This document shows positions 1 to 7,692 of a DNA stretch of 54,247 nucleotides, piece after piece (within the stretch, counting starts at the first letter, position 1; the number at the start of each line of letters is the position of its first letter). The notes under the pieces are model-generated. The model was not told where the DNA came from. It saw nothing but the letters and a program-made list of their open reading frames with translations, and ran no database searches. This DNA comes from a virus: positions 1-54,247 of the IMG/VR virus record IMGVR_UViG_3300020196_000050; one strand, given 5' to 3'. Made by a program: the position numbers and the translations under genes.

Positions 1-889
1 ATCTTGTTATTTTAGACCCATCAGTTCTAGTAACCTCTCTTGGAACTTCACTAATTCTTCCTTCAAAGTATTCGTCTAAACCACCATAGACAAGATCATA
101 TAATTCATCTTCATACGCACTATTTTCTGCTTGCCCATATAAACTCCTTAAATTAAGCCCTAATTCATCCAAATCATTTTTACATAACTCGTTAAAAGCA
201 TCTTCATCACTAACTAAACCATTTAAGTCTTCGGCTCTTATTCTAAAATAACCTTCAGTTCCTTGTTCTTCGGAAAGTTCAGAAAAAAAGTCAGAGTCAT
301 AATCCTCTAAAGACAATTCTTTATCCCCGATTTCTTTAAAAATAATATCTTTAAGTGCTGTAATGTTTGAGTCATCCAGTTCCTCAACAACTTGATATGG
401 TTTTACATAATCGCTATAATACCAATCATAACCTAAACCATCTTCACTTAAAATTATTTTTGCCACACCTCTTGCACCTTCATTTCGTCTTCCACCACAA
501 AAAAGAATTTCTAATTCTTCTCTATCTCTTAAATGAAGATAAAAACCGTCTGGTCTAATATCTACATCAGTAATAAGATTATTTGTTATAAACACCATTG
601 TGTCTTCATAGTTGTTTTCTAAACCATAAAGTAAAAAATGATTTTTGAATTGACCTGGTATATTATCATAGTCCATGTTTGACACAACACCATTTTCAGC
701 TAAAAAAGAAAAAAGTTCGTCATCAAAATCTCTTGATGGTATTTGTGTTAAATCAAGTTCATCTAATAAACCATATTTTTTAATGAACTTTAAGAAATTC
801 ATTAAAGTATTAAAATACGGTTCAATCTCATCATGGTATTCATCATTGTTAAATAACTGAACTAAATTTCTTGCTCTTTCTAAACTCAT
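1..889 (-). CDS. Large unknown acidic protein, 3' end cut by window edge
   Basis: The minus strand is open from an ATG at 889-887 to base 1 with no stop, giving at least 296 residues starting MSLERARNLVQLFNNDEYHD. The product is rich in Asp, Glu, Tyr and Asn, with no signal peptide or clear membrane segment. I do not recognise the family. A TATTTATA box ends exactly 4 nt before the ATG, and the same box plus the same ACAT spacer precedes the gene at 1224. Composition resembles the 404-residue protein at 1224, so the two may be distant relatives. The stop lies outside the window. Confidence 0.85.
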   Translation of the reverse strand, partial: MSLERARNLVQLFNNDEYHDEIEPYFNTLMNFLKFIKKYGLLDELDLTQIPSRDFDDELFSFLAENGVVSNMDYDNIPGQFKNHFLLYGLENNYEDTMVFITNNLITDVDIRPDGFYLHLRDREELEILFCGGRRNEGARGVAKIILSEDGLGYDWYYSDYVKPYQVVEELDDSNITALKDIIFKEIGDKELSLEDYDSDFFSELSEEQGTEGYFRIRAEDLNGLVSDEDAFNELCKNDLDELGLNLRSLYGQAENSAYEDELYDLVYGGLDEYFEGRISEVPREVTRTDGSKITR

Positions 890-893
890 ATGT

Positions 894-901
894 TATAAAT
901 A
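894..901 (-). promoter_or_regulatory. TATTTATA box, 4 nt before ATG
   Basis: Minus-strand TATTTATA followed by ACAT and the ATG at 889. Same box and spacer as at 1212-1219. Candidate phage promoter of the TATTTATW class. Confidence 0.6.
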
Positions 902-906
902 TCAAA

Positions 907-936
907 CAAAAAAAAAGGTGTCCCGAAAGAACACCT
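907..936 (-). terminator. Rho-independent terminator
   Basis: Minus strand: AGGTGT, 9-nt loop, ACACCT, then a long T run. It lies just after the small gene at 961-1119 and just before the box for the gene at 889. Confidence 0.75.
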
Positions 937-960
937 ATAATTTTTTTAACACAACAAAGG

Positions 961-1119
961 TTACCTTCTGTAATATTTAGAAATTATTTTCTTAACATTT
1001 TCTTGGACACTTGTTTTTGGTTGAGCGGCGTTTCCTCCGCCTTGTTGTTGTGCTTGACTCACCTGTTGGATTGGTTGTTGTGCTTGTTGATTCGCTTTGT
1101 TTTTGCATCCGCAGCCCAT
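961..1119 (-). CDS. Small Cys/Gln-rich protein, 52 aa
   Basis: ATG at 1119-1117, TAA at 961. The product starts MGCGCKNK, continues with a Gln/Ala-rich low-complexity stretch and ends with a basic helix (VKKIISKYYRR). The MGCGCK start is familiar from small proteins of large Bacteroidetes phages, but the function is unknown. A terminator follows directly and a TATTTATA box lies 28 nt upstream (1148-1155), which together support a real monocistronic gene. The cysteine pair could bind metal or be lipid-modified; neither can be shown here. Confidence 0.7.
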   Translation of the reverse strand: MGCGCKNKANQQAQQPIQQVSQAQQQGGGNAAQPKTSVQENVKKIISKYYRR

Positions 1120-1147
1120 GATAATTATTTTAAGTGGTTTATTTGAT

Positions 1148-1155
1148 TATAAATA
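1148..1155 (-). promoter_or_regulatory. TATTTATA box upstream of 961-1119
   Basis: Minus-strand TATTTATA 28 nt before the ATG at 1119. Spacing is longer than in the 3-4 nt group, so confidence is lower. Confidence 0.4.
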
Positions 1156-1211
1156 TCTAACAAAATAAACTTTAATCACTAAATAAAAAAAATCAATTAT
1201 ATTTTTTTGGA

Positions 1212-1219
1212 TATTTATA
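1212..1219 (+). promoter_or_regulatory. TATTTATA box, 4 nt before ATG
   Basis: TATTTATA, then ACAT, then the ATG at 1224. Identical arrangement to the divergent gene at 889. Confidence 0.6.
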
Positions 1220-1223
1220 ACAT

Positions 1224-2438
1224 ATGTCGTTAAAAAAATTTTTGAAAAACTATATTTTAGAACAAGATGAGAATTTGGTTTCAATTTCACCTTATGAATA
1301 CTTAGATTTATTGGAAGATGTTGGAGGTATTGCTGAAAGAATATCTAAACTCAAACCATATAGAGGTAAAGGTATTGTAATTACTGGTTCGTTAGATGTT
1401 AGTGGGAATAAAAATGTTGGATCACTTACCGGTGTCGTTAGAGTTATGGGTAGGTTAGACATAAGTTACACCAATGTACCGAGTACAGAAGGAATTACCG
1501 TAGATAGTTACATATCTGACTACGGATCTACTATGTGGAAAATAAGGGAACAAGCAAAATTGGATCAAAAACTTGATGAGTTAGACGAAAAAAGAGAAGA
1601 AGGTGAATGGGATGTTGAAAATGGTGAAGATGATTCTGAAAGAACTGAAGCTCTTTACGATTTTTTGAAACAGAGGGGTGATATTGATATGGTTGAGGAT
1701 GAAGAAGGAAATGAGATTCCTGAAGACAAATATTTCATATACCCAAGTGGAAGAGCAACCTATGGTCATGGAAAACAATACCAATGGTTAGGTGGTGATA
1801 ATAGATTTAATCCAAATACCTATGATGTTTATACAGAAGAAGAAGCCGATTATGCCGCTAAAAACGCAGTTGACAGTTTGTTAGATGACATGGGTATGGA
1901 TGCCTTTTCAGAGTGGGTTTTTGATGGTGCATTAGATACGGAAAGTTGGGCAAGTTGGTTATATGATTTTTACGATGATATAGTAAGAGATGATCCTGAA
2001 AATTACGACATTCCATTAGAACTTTCCCAACAACAAATGAGACAGGTCCAACAACTTCAGGTAACCTTAGACTCTTTAAATAAAAGATTGGAAAATGAAG
2101 ATTTACCTGATGATCAATATGAAGCTCTTGAGTTAAAAATTGAAGGTTTAGAAGAAACAATAGAAGAAATCAAAGAAGATCCCCAAGGTGGTTATGACGA
2201 AAGTGCAATAGAAAACGAAATAAATGATAGAGTTAGTGAATGGGAAGACGACATAAAAGATTTTATAAGTCACTACGGTTATGATAAAACCTTTATTATG
2301 GATTTTATTGACACTGATAGTATTGTAAATACGGTAGTTAGTTCAGATGGATATGGATCATTACTTAACTCTTATGATGGTGATCACGAGACATATGATA
2401 TAAATGGAACGGAGTATTATGTCATGAGAGTATCATAG
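1224..2438 (+). CDS. Unknown acidic 404-aa protein with beta-repeat-like N-terminus
   Basis: Residues about 45-95 show short repeated beta-strand-like units (ITGSLDVSGNKNVGSL, VRVMGRLDISYTNV), as in leucine-rich or right-handed-helix repeats. A Glu/Asp/Lys-rich part follows, with probable coiled coil at about 270-330 (QQQMRQVQQLQVTLDSLNKR and onward). No catalytic motif is visible. The TATTTATA box 4 nt upstream fixes the start. Possibly a virion or internal protein because it shares the promoter class of such genes; function unknown. Confidence 0.85.
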   Translation: MSLKKFLKNYILEQDENLVSISPYEYLDLLEDVGGIAERISKLKPYRGKGIVITGSLDVSGNKNVGSLTGVVRVMGRLDISYTNVPSTEGITVDSYISDYGSTMWKIREQAKLDQKLDELDEKREEGEWDVENGEDDSERTEALYDFLKQRGDIDMVEDEEGNEIPEDKYFIYPSGRATYGHGKQYQWLGGDNRFNPNTYDVYTEEEADYAAKNAVDSLLDDMGMDAFSEWVFDGALDTESWASWLYDFYDDIVRDDPENYDIPLELSQQQMRQVQQLQVTLDSLNKRLENEDLPDDQYEALELKIEGLEETIEEIKEDPQGGYDESAIENEINDRVSEWEDDIKDFISHYGYDKTFIMDFIDTDSIVNTVVSSDGYGSLLNSYDGDHETYDINGTEYYVMRVS

Positions 2439-2453
2439 ACCTTTATTTCTTTA

Positions 2454-2461
2454 TATATTTG
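2454..2461 (+). promoter_or_regulatory. TAnnTTTG (TATATTTG) -7 element
   Basis: Bacteroidetes-type -7 box 17 nt before the ATG at 2479. An out-of-frame ATG at 2466 lies 4 nt after the box and would encode only 9 residues. Confidence 0.55.
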
Positions 2462-2478
2462 TCTTATGTTTCAAATGA

Positions 2479-3237
2479 ATGGCACGAAGAAATAAAATAG
2501 AGTTTTTATTGAACACCGATTGGATGTTTGAAAAACCAATTGATCGAGAATACAAAGAATACAAACTACTTTCTTACTTTCAAAAAATGGGAGACAGACT
2601 TGATAAATTGGAATTGTATCCAGGTTTTATTGAACTTTCATTGCATTTAATGAACGTTCAGGCACTCATGAGAGATCATAAAATAATTTATACCGACAAA
2701 AAACTTACCAATATTGATGATGAGATAATGGTTAAAGATCTCAAGTTCAAAGAAATACCACAAATGTCCAAACAAGAATCCCAAGAGTTTAGAAAAATTT
2801 TAATGTATTCTGCACCAAGAATAATGGAATATTTCAGTATCGCAAAATCTGTATGGACCATAGTCTTTGATTCTTTGGATATGAAAATAAAAAGAAACAA
2901 AAAAAATATTCTACACCCAAAAGGTTTTTTTTATTTTGTTGATCATAAAAAAAATCATTATGTATGGGAATATATCATTAAAAAAGAAACAAAATATAAT
3001 CCTCAACAAATGACCAAAGTTAAATTAATTTATCAAGATCAAATTAACGAATTGACAATACCAAAAATTATAAATAACTTTTCTACGTTTGAGAGTGTTG
3101 ATAAAAAAACTGGACCAATATTTTTAATGACATCAAAAGACATTTTTCCTATTAACGAAACTTTGCTTCCTATGTTTAAAAGAAGAATTTCTGGAATCAT
3201 TTCTCAAACAAAAAAATACGAACAAATAACACAATAA
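2479..3237 (+). CDS. Conserved-looking unknown phage protein, 252 aa
   Basis: Soluble Lys-rich protein beginning MARRNKIEFLLNTDWMF. It contains aromatic-rich patches (GFFYFVDHKKNHYVWEY) but no motif I can assign to an enzyme. No signal peptide or membrane segment. It starts a co-directional group with glutamine synthetase (7 nt downstream), DUF3310 and the methyltransferase, and has its own TATATTTG promoter, so it is probably an early or middle gene. Function unknown. Confidence 0.85.
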   Translation: MARRNKIEFLLNTDWMFEKPIDREYKEYKLLSYFQKMGDRLDKLELYPGFIELSLHLMNVQALMRDHKIIYTDKKLTNIDDEIMVKDLKFKEIPQMSKQESQEFRKILMYSAPRIMEYFSIAKSVWTIVFDSLDMKIKRNKKNILHPKGFFYFVDHKKNHYVWEYIIKKETKYNPQQMTKVKLIYQDQINELTIPKIINNFSTFESVDKKTGPIFLMTSKDIFPINETLLPMFKRRISGIISQTKKYEQITQ

Positions 3238-3244
3238 AAATAAC

Positions 3245-4378
3245 ATGAAAATTAAACTAGAATACATTTGGTTAGACGGGTATAAACCAGAACCAAACCT
3301 CAGAAGCAAAGTTAAAATTGTCAAATACGATGAAGTTAAAAATTCGTTTTTAGATGGCAACTTTCCAATATGGAACTTTGATGGATCATCAACAAATCAA
3401 GCCGATACAGGAAACTCAGATTGTTTATTAAACCCCGTCAGACACTATATTCCACAAACTTTTCCACTAGAAAACAATACCGTTTATGTTTTGTGTGAGG
3501 TATTAAACCCTGATGGTACACCACATGAAACAAATAAAAGATCCGAAATTGGTGAAGGTTTCGAGGATCTTTGGTTTGGTTTTGAACAAGAATATTTTAT
3601 TCGTGAAGAAATAAATGGAAGTATTTTGGGCCATAAAAGAAATATTCTTAAAGGTCAAGGTGAATACTATTGTGGTGTTGGACATAATGTGGTAGGTAGG
3701 TCATTTGTGGACGAACATTTGAATATGTGTTTAAATTATGGAATCAATATTACCGGTATAAACGCAGAAGTTGCATTAGGTCAATGGGAATATCAAGTAT
3801 TTTCGGAAGGAAAACATAAAGGGGGGGACGATCTTTGGATGACAAGGTACTTACTCTATAAAGTTTCAGAGAAATATGGATATCATATTGAACTGCATCC
3901 GAAACCTTTAACTCATGGTGAATGGAACGGATCGGGGATGCACACAAACTTTTCAACAGATAAAATGAGAAATGAACGAGACGAAAAATATTTTATGGCA
4001 CTATTTAATGCATTTGAATCAAGACACCAAGATCATATTAGGGCTTATGGATCACAAAACCATTTGAGACTTACAGGTCAATTCGAGACACAATCAATTG
4101 ATAAGTTTAGTTGGGGTGTGTCTGATCGTGGAGCATCAATCAGGGTACCACAGGGCACGGCAAACGAATGGAAAGGTTATGTTGAAGATAGAAGACCAGG
4201 ATCAAATGCGGACCCATACAAAATTATTTCTGAAATTGTAAAGTCACTTAACACAACGCACCAAATTTACGAAATGAAAAATATGATGAATTCACATGTT
4301 GATCTCAAATCATTAGAAGGAAAATATGGGACAAAATCCAACGATGAGTTATTAAAAGAATACAGAGAGGAGGAATGA
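3245..4378 (+). CDS. Glutamine synthetase, eukaryote-like type II (GSII)
   Basis: Condenses glutamate and ammonia to glutamine using ATP. The 377-residue length and motifs fit the short GSII class, not the longer GSI or GSIII. Beta-grasp motif WNFDGSSTNQA at 43-53, metal-binding GFEQEYF at 112-118, GINAEVALGQWEYQV at 171-185 (family usually has M-P where this has A-L), HTNFST at 233-238, and NHLRLTG through GASIRVPQ at 272-303. All core segments are present, so it should be catalytic. Its stop overlaps the DUF3310 start (ATGA). A glutamine synthetase is an unusual auxiliary metabolic gene for a phage; it may raise glutamine for nucleotide synthesis. Confidence 0.95.
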   Translation: MKIKLEYIWLDGYKPEPNLRSKVKIVKYDEVKNSFLDGNFPIWNFDGSSTNQADTGNSDCLLNPVRHYIPQTFPLENNTVYVLCEVLNPDGTPHETNKRSEIGEGFEDLWFGFEQEYFIREEINGSILGHKRNILKGQGEYYCGVGHNVVGRSFVDEHLNMCLNYGINITGINAEVALGQWEYQVFSEGKHKGGDDLWMTRYLLYKVSEKYGYHIELHPKPLTHGEWNGSGMHTNFSTDKMRNERDEKYFMALFNAFESRHQDHIRAYGSQNHLRLTGQFETQSIDKFSWGVSDRGASIRVPQGTANEWKGYVEDRRPGSNADPYKIISEIVKSLNTTHQIYEMKNMMNSHVDLKSLEGKYGTKSNDELLKEYREEE

Positions 4379-4596
4379 TTGAACAAATAAACCATCCAGA
4401 TCATTACGGAGGAAAAAATAATTATTACGAAGCAATCAAAGTGATAGATGCTTGGGGATTGGGATTTAGTTTGGGAAACACAATAAAATATATTAGTCGT
4501 GCAGGAAAAAAAGGAAAAAACAAGGAACTCGAAGACCTTAGAAAAGCAAAATGGTATCTCGAACACCACATTCAACAACTCGAGAAAAGGATTTGA
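4375..4596 (+). CDS. DUF3310 (SaV-like) phage protein
   Basis: 73 residues matching DUF3310: NHPDHYGGKNNYYEAIKVI, then LGNTIKYISRAGKKG and LEDLRKAKWYLEHHIQQLE. The family is common in phages and has been suspected of a nucleotide-related role, but no firm function is known. The start overlaps the glutamine synthetase stop by 4 nt. The AG-rich stretch before the ATG resembles a Shine-Dalgarno but also encodes the Glu-rich end of the synthetase. Confidence 0.9.
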   Translation: MIEQINHPDHYGGKNNYYEAIKVIDAWGLGFSLGNTIKYISRAGKKGKNKELEDLRKAKWYLEHHIQQLEKRI

Positions 4597-4642
4597 TCGA
4601 GAGATTACAGTTTTAGACGCACTTACAACACCAAACGAATTG

Positions 4643-4888
4643 ATGAGAGAAACTCTTATTAATTTCATGTGGGGGTTCCTTGGAAATTCAATAGTTGTAT
4701 TTGTTGCTAAAGAGTTAGATCTTTTAGTTTTGATCAATTATATTGTTTATTACATCCTAATTTCTTATATTGTGAATAGAAAAAAATATGACACAATTCT
4801 TGGAAAGTTCATTGTGTTGCCGGGTTCTGCAGCGGCAGGGGCTTTCACAGGATATAAAGTTGCTCAACTGTTAGTGAATGTGGTATGA
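4643..4888 (+). CDS. Small membrane protein
   Basis: Starting at the ATG at 4643 the product has 81 residues with three hydrophobic stretches (FMWGFLGNSIVVFVA, LINYIVYYILISYIV and a Gly/Ala-rich VLPGSAAAGAFTGYKVAQLL). The frame is open from 4499, but that part overlaps DUF3310 and is polar, so I take the later start. It overlaps the next small gene by ATGA. Probably an inner-membrane protein of unknown role. Confidence 0.6.
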   Translation: MRETLINFMWGFLGNSIVVFVAKELDLLVLINYIVYYILISYIVNRKKYDTILGKFIVLPGSAAAGAFTGYKVAQLLVNVV

Positions 4889-4983
4889 AACATTTTTACA
4901 GAATAATATTAATGACACTTGTCATTTTTTGGTTAGGTTTTACTTGGAAATTGGTGTGCGAATTAATAAAAATAATATTTTGA
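4885..4983 (+). CDS. Tiny membrane protein, 32 aa
   Basis: ATG at 4885 overlaps the preceding stop (ATGA); TGA at 4981-4983, 3 nt before the methyltransferase start. The product begins MKHFYRIILMTLVIFWLG and is essentially one transmembrane helix. The tight overlaps on both sides argue for a real gene. Confidence 0.55.
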   Translation: MKHFYRIILMTLVIFWLGFTWKLVCELIKIIF

Positions 4984-4986
4984 AAA

Positions 4987-5835
4987 ATGATAGAAACAGG
5001 AAAAATTATAAATGGAGATTGTGTTGAGGTAATGAAAACCTTACCTGAAGGATCAATTGATTTGGTGGTCACAAGTTGTCCATATGGTGTTGGTATTGAT
5101 TATGATGTCTATGAAGATGATGTTGAATTTGAAGACTATAAAATATTCAGTCGTGACTGGTTAACAGAAACATATAGAGTATTAAAAGATGACGGAAGAA
5201 TCGCACTTAACATTCCTTACGAGATTAACCGTCAAAAGAAAGGTGGTCGTATATTTTTTGTTTCAGAGATTTGGCAAATCATGAAAAAGATTGGTTATGG
5301 TTTTTTTGGTATTATTGATTTAGAGGAACAATCACCACATAGAAGTAAAACTACAGCTTGGGGATCGTGGATGAGTCCCAGCGGACCTTACATTTATAAC
5401 CCGAAGGAGTGTATAATATTAGCATACAAAAACAAACACATCAAGAAAGTAAAAGGACAACCTGAGTGGACTGGTGAGTTAACTGAAATTGAAAATCAGG
5501 ATGGGACTAAAAGAAAAAAAATGGTTTATAGTGAGAATGATAAAAAAGAATTTATGGAACTTGTGTTTGGTCAGTGGAATTATTTTGCTGATACCAAGTC
5601 TTTGACTAAAGCAACATTTTCTATGGACATACCAACCAAAGCAATCAAGATCTTGTCATACAAGAACGATGTTATTTTGGATCCTTTTGTTGGTTCGGGA
5701 ACTACTTTAGTCGCGGCAGAAATATTAGATCGAAGATGGTTAGGAATTGAACTCTCACCAAAATATTGTGAAGTTGCAAAAAAAAGAGTTCAAACATTTG
5801 TTGATGAAAAACGAAAAATTAAAATTCAATTTTAA
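4987..5835 (+). CDS. DNA methyltransferase, beta-class (N4-cytosine or N6-adenine)
   Basis: 282 residues. The catalytic motif IV is near the N-terminus (VVTSCPYGVGIDYD, residues 28-41) and the SAM-binding motif I near the C-terminus (DPFVGSGTTLVAAE, from residue 232), followed by WLGIELSPKYCEVAKKRV. This order defines the beta class, usually N4-cytosine or N6-adenine. The catalytic tetrapeptide reads SCPY where SPPY or DPPY is usual. No restriction enzyme is adjacent, so it is probably an orphan enzyme protecting phage DNA. Target site unknown. Confidence 0.9.
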   Translation: MIETGKIINGDCVEVMKTLPEGSIDLVVTSCPYGVGIDYDVYEDDVEFEDYKIFSRDWLTETYRVLKDDGRIALNIPYEINRQKKGGRIFFVSEIWQIMKKIGYGFFGIIDLEEQSPHRSKTTAWGSWMSPSGPYIYNPKECIILAYKNKHIKKVKGQPEWTGELTEIENQDGTKRKKMVYSENDKKEFMELVFGQWNYFADTKSLTKATFSMDIPTKAIKILSYKNDVILDPFVGSGTTLVAAEILDRRWLGIELSPKYCEVAKKRVQTFVDEKRKIKIQF

Positions 5836-5838
5836 TGA

Positions 5839-5846
5839 TATTTATA
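5839..5846 (+). promoter_or_regulatory. TATTTATA box, 4 nt before ATG
   Basis: TATTTATA, ATAT, then the ATG at 5851. Directly after the methyltransferase stop, so the next gene has its own promoter. Confidence 0.6.
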
Positions 5847-5850
5847 ATAT

Positions 5851-6042
5851 ATGAAAAATTATTTATTTACAAACAGACAACTTGAAAAAATTTTAGAAAA
5901 CGTTCAAATTTGCGAAAACGAAAATGACGATCAGGGTGAAATATCAAAGACTGATATTGATAATTTTGATTCGATTGATTTTGATAGTAAACCCACAGAT
6001 TCTGATGATCCAATATTAGATTTATTAAACTCGTTAACTTAG
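5851..6042 (+). CDS. Small acidic protein with capsid-targeting-like N-terminus
   Basis: 63 residues. The N-terminus MKNYLFTNRQLEKILEN fits the shared segment seen in many proteins here (basic start, I/L-T-E/N-x-Q, amphipathic helix). The rest is a strongly acidic Asp/Ser-rich tail, resembling a small internal or scaffold-like peptide. Its TATTTATA box is 4 nt from the ATG. Its 3' end overlaps the convergent DUF192 gene by 9 nt. Confidence 0.75.
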   Translation: MKNYLFTNRQLEKILENVQICENENDDQGEISKTDIDNFDSIDFDSKPTDSDDPILDLLNSLT

Positions 6043-6378
6043 TTGAAGTATATCTCCTTCCTTTATATTATATTCTTTACAAGTATTTCCTGGTAATTCT
6101 AAAACCATATCGCCCTCACCTTCGAAATTATCACATTCATTAGTAAAACAAGGCTTACAATTGTGGTGAATTTTTAAAATTTTTTTGTTTTTAATGTGAA
6201 TAATGTCCAAATGAACAATACAATTTTTCATCCAAAACGAGTGCGATAAATTTTTCATCAAAAATAACATTCCATTGTATGAACCATCAAATTTTTTTTT
6301 CATCATACCATTTTGTATGTCTTTGTCCAAAAAAACAGTTTTTAGATCGAAAAAATTATCATTTATCTTAGCTCTCAT
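6034..6378 (-). CDS. DUF192 family protein
   Basis: Start taken at the ATG at 6378 (MRAKINDNFF), 3 nt after a TATTTATA box. Residues contain the DUF192 signature FWMKNCIVHLDIIHI, then a Cys-containing middle and MVLELPGNTCKEYNIKEGD at the end. The family is a small beta-barrel found in bacteria and archaea, often exported; function unknown. Here there is no signal peptide. The gene diverges from the Nudix gene through a palindromic promoter. Confidence 0.85.
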   Translation of the reverse strand: MRAKINDNFFDLKTVFLDKDIQNGMMKKKFDGSYNGMLFLMKNLSHSFWMKNCIVHLDIIHIKNKKILKIHHNCKPCFTNECDNFEGEGDMVLELPGNTCKEYNIKEGDILQLS

Positions 6379-6389
6379 ATTTATAAATA
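6378..6389. promoter_or_regulatory. Palindromic divergent TATTTATAAATA element
   Basis: TATTTATAAATA reads as TATTTATA on both strands. Minus strand: 3 nt before the DUF192 ATG at 6378. Plus strand: 7 nt before the Nudix ATG at 6393. One site may serve both genes. Confidence 0.55.
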
Positions 6390-6392
6390 TCA

Positions 6393-6809
6393 ATGAAAAA
6401 ATTTAAAAAAAATGCTGGAGTTATTTTAAAATGTAGAGATGAAGTTTTACTTTGTAAAAGATCTCCCGACAAATCTTTACCAAACATATGGTCAATCCCT
6501 TCCGGTGGTATTGAAAATGGTGAATCACCTGGATATGCCGCCATCAGGGAGTTTTATGAAGAAACAAATATTGAATTGAACACCGATTTAGATTTCATTG
6601 GATTTATTGATATTTTTTCAGAAGAAAAAATAAAAAAAGGTATTATGTTTGTTTTTTTACAAGAAACCAAAAATAAAAAAGAACCAAATTTGAATAAAGC
6701 TTCTGATGGACAAGAACATACCAAGTGTAAGTACTTTAAGAAAGAAAACATACCAAATCAAAAAGAAAACAAACAATTACTAGATATTTTGACCAAAATA
6801 TTCGAATAA
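6393..6809 (+). CDS. Nudix hydrolase
   Basis: 138 residues with a complete Nudix box at 38-60 (GGIENGESPGYAAIREFYEE then T), matching G-x5-E-x7-REUxEExxU. Such enzymes hydrolyse nucleoside diphosphates linked to another moiety, for example oxidised dNTPs, NAD or capped RNA; the substrate cannot be read here. N-terminal AGVILKCRDEVLLCKRS is the usual first strand. Phage Nudix proteins often act on the nucleotide pool or RNA 5' ends. Confidence 0.92.
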   Translation: MKKFKKNAGVILKCRDEVLLCKRSPDKSLPNIWSIPSGGIENGESPGYAAIREFYEETNIELNTDLDFIGFIDIFSEEKIKKGIMFVFLQETKNKKEPNLNKASDGQEHTKCKYFKKENIPNQKENKQLLDILTKIFE

Positions 6810-6833
6810 TTTTTTTCTTCAAAAATATTTTAT

Positions 6834-6841
6834 TATATTTG
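6834..6841 (+). promoter_or_regulatory. TAnnTTTG (TATATTTG) -7 element
   Basis: 16 nt before the ATG at 6858; probably drives 6858-7133 and the overlapping lipoprotein gene. Confidence 0.6.
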
Positions 6842-6857
6842 TAGAAATAAAACTCAA

Positions 6858-7133
6858 ATGATAAAAACAACATTCAATCACAAAATAACCATTATAAACG
6901 AAAAGTTTGGAACTTTACTATCTGAAACATTTGTAGATTCTGTTCAGTTTAAAATTTTTCTGAAAATGGTTGACGGGGCTTTAAATTTAGGTGAAAACTT
7001 ATCCTACTTTAATGGTGATACTTTTTTAGTTCACATTCCTCATAAAATTCTAAAAGAATCTGTTGTATTAACAAGTGTAGTTGAGTTAAATTTAGTAGAA
7101 CAAGTAAGAAACAAAATTGAAACATTAGTATGA
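6858..7133 (+). CDS. Unknown small protein, 91 aa
   Basis: Soluble protein starting MIKTTFNHKITIINEKFG, with alternating beta-like and helical stretches. No motif recognised. Its stop overlaps the start of the lipoprotein gene (ATGA), so the two are probably translated together from the TATATTTG promoter upstream. Confidence 0.75.
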   Translation: MIKTTFNHKITIINEKFGTLLSETFVDSVQFKIFLKMVDGALNLGENLSYFNGDTFLVHIPHKILKESVVLTSVVELNLVEQVRNKIETLV

Positions 7134-7567
7134 AAAAATTAATTTTTTTAGTTTTATTTATGGTTGTGGTATTGTTTTCATGTGCAAAACAAGAATTCAA
7201 ACCCCAAAAACCCAACAATCCCATCGATTATATAACCGATTCAACCTACACCGATACGACAATAAGTTTAAAAAATACAGTTTGGGTTATTAAAAAAATA
7301 TTAAATACAAACTACAATGAAGAACTCAGAAATGACACTCTTAAGTTTATTTCGTATAATAAATATAAATTTAATAATGTCGAATCGACATATCATATTT
7401 ATAGAAACTCATTTGGATATACTTTGGTGTTAAATAACACAACTTGGGGACATCTCTCTGGAACAATTTATGATTATAATATTACTCAAGGCATAATTGA
7501 AAATATTGAATTCAAAAATTATTACAACAACAGTTTTTCTATTAGACTTTGGATTTACAAACAGTAG
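7130..7567 (+). CDS. Predicted lipoprotein, 145 aa
   Basis: A type II signal peptide: MKKLIFLVLFMVVVLFSCAK, with lipobox LFSC, so Cys18 would be lipidated. The mature part (NTVWVIKKIL and later beta-rich segments) resembles small lipocalin-like lipoproteins of Bacteroidetes. Phage-encoded lipoproteins on the host envelope can act in superinfection exclusion; that is an inference. A second lipoprotein of similar design lies at 35586-36092. Confidence 0.8.
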   Translation: MKKLIFLVLFMVVVLFSCAKQEFKPQKPNNPIDYITDSTYTDTTISLKNTVWVIKKILNTNYNEELRNDTLKFISYNKYKFNNVESTYHIYRNSFGYTLVLNNTTWGHLSGTIYDYNITQGIIENIEFKNYYNNSFSIRLWIYKQ

Positions 7568-7630
7568 TTTTTCTTGTTTTTTAAAAAAATAAGATGGTGG
7601 ATTAGATGACTAAATTTAGTGTCGACCCAA

Positions 7631-7657
7631 AAAAAGGTGAGAATTCTCACCTTTTTT
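7631..7657. terminator. Perfect-palindrome terminator
   Basis: AAAAAGGTGAGAATTCTCACC followed by T6. Ends the lipoprotein unit and lies just before the TATTTATA box (7669-7676) of the next gene. Confidence 0.8.
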
Positions 7658-7692
7658 CTTTTTTCATATATTTATATAAAAAAAATTAAAAT

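Noticed and set aside
367-1146. Plus-strand frames in the first kilobase
   Set aside because: They lie antisense to the long open minus-strand gene 1-889 and the Gln-rich gene 961-1119, and have low-complexity His or Leu runs typical of shadows.
2466-2495. Nine-codon leader peptide 4 nt after the TATATTTG box
   Set aside because: Fits the spacing but overlaps the next start out of frame and has no further support; left as a remark.
4267-4737. Minus-strand frame across the glutamine synthetase end and DUF3310
   Set aside because: Overlaps two well supported genes on the other strand and shows no family features.
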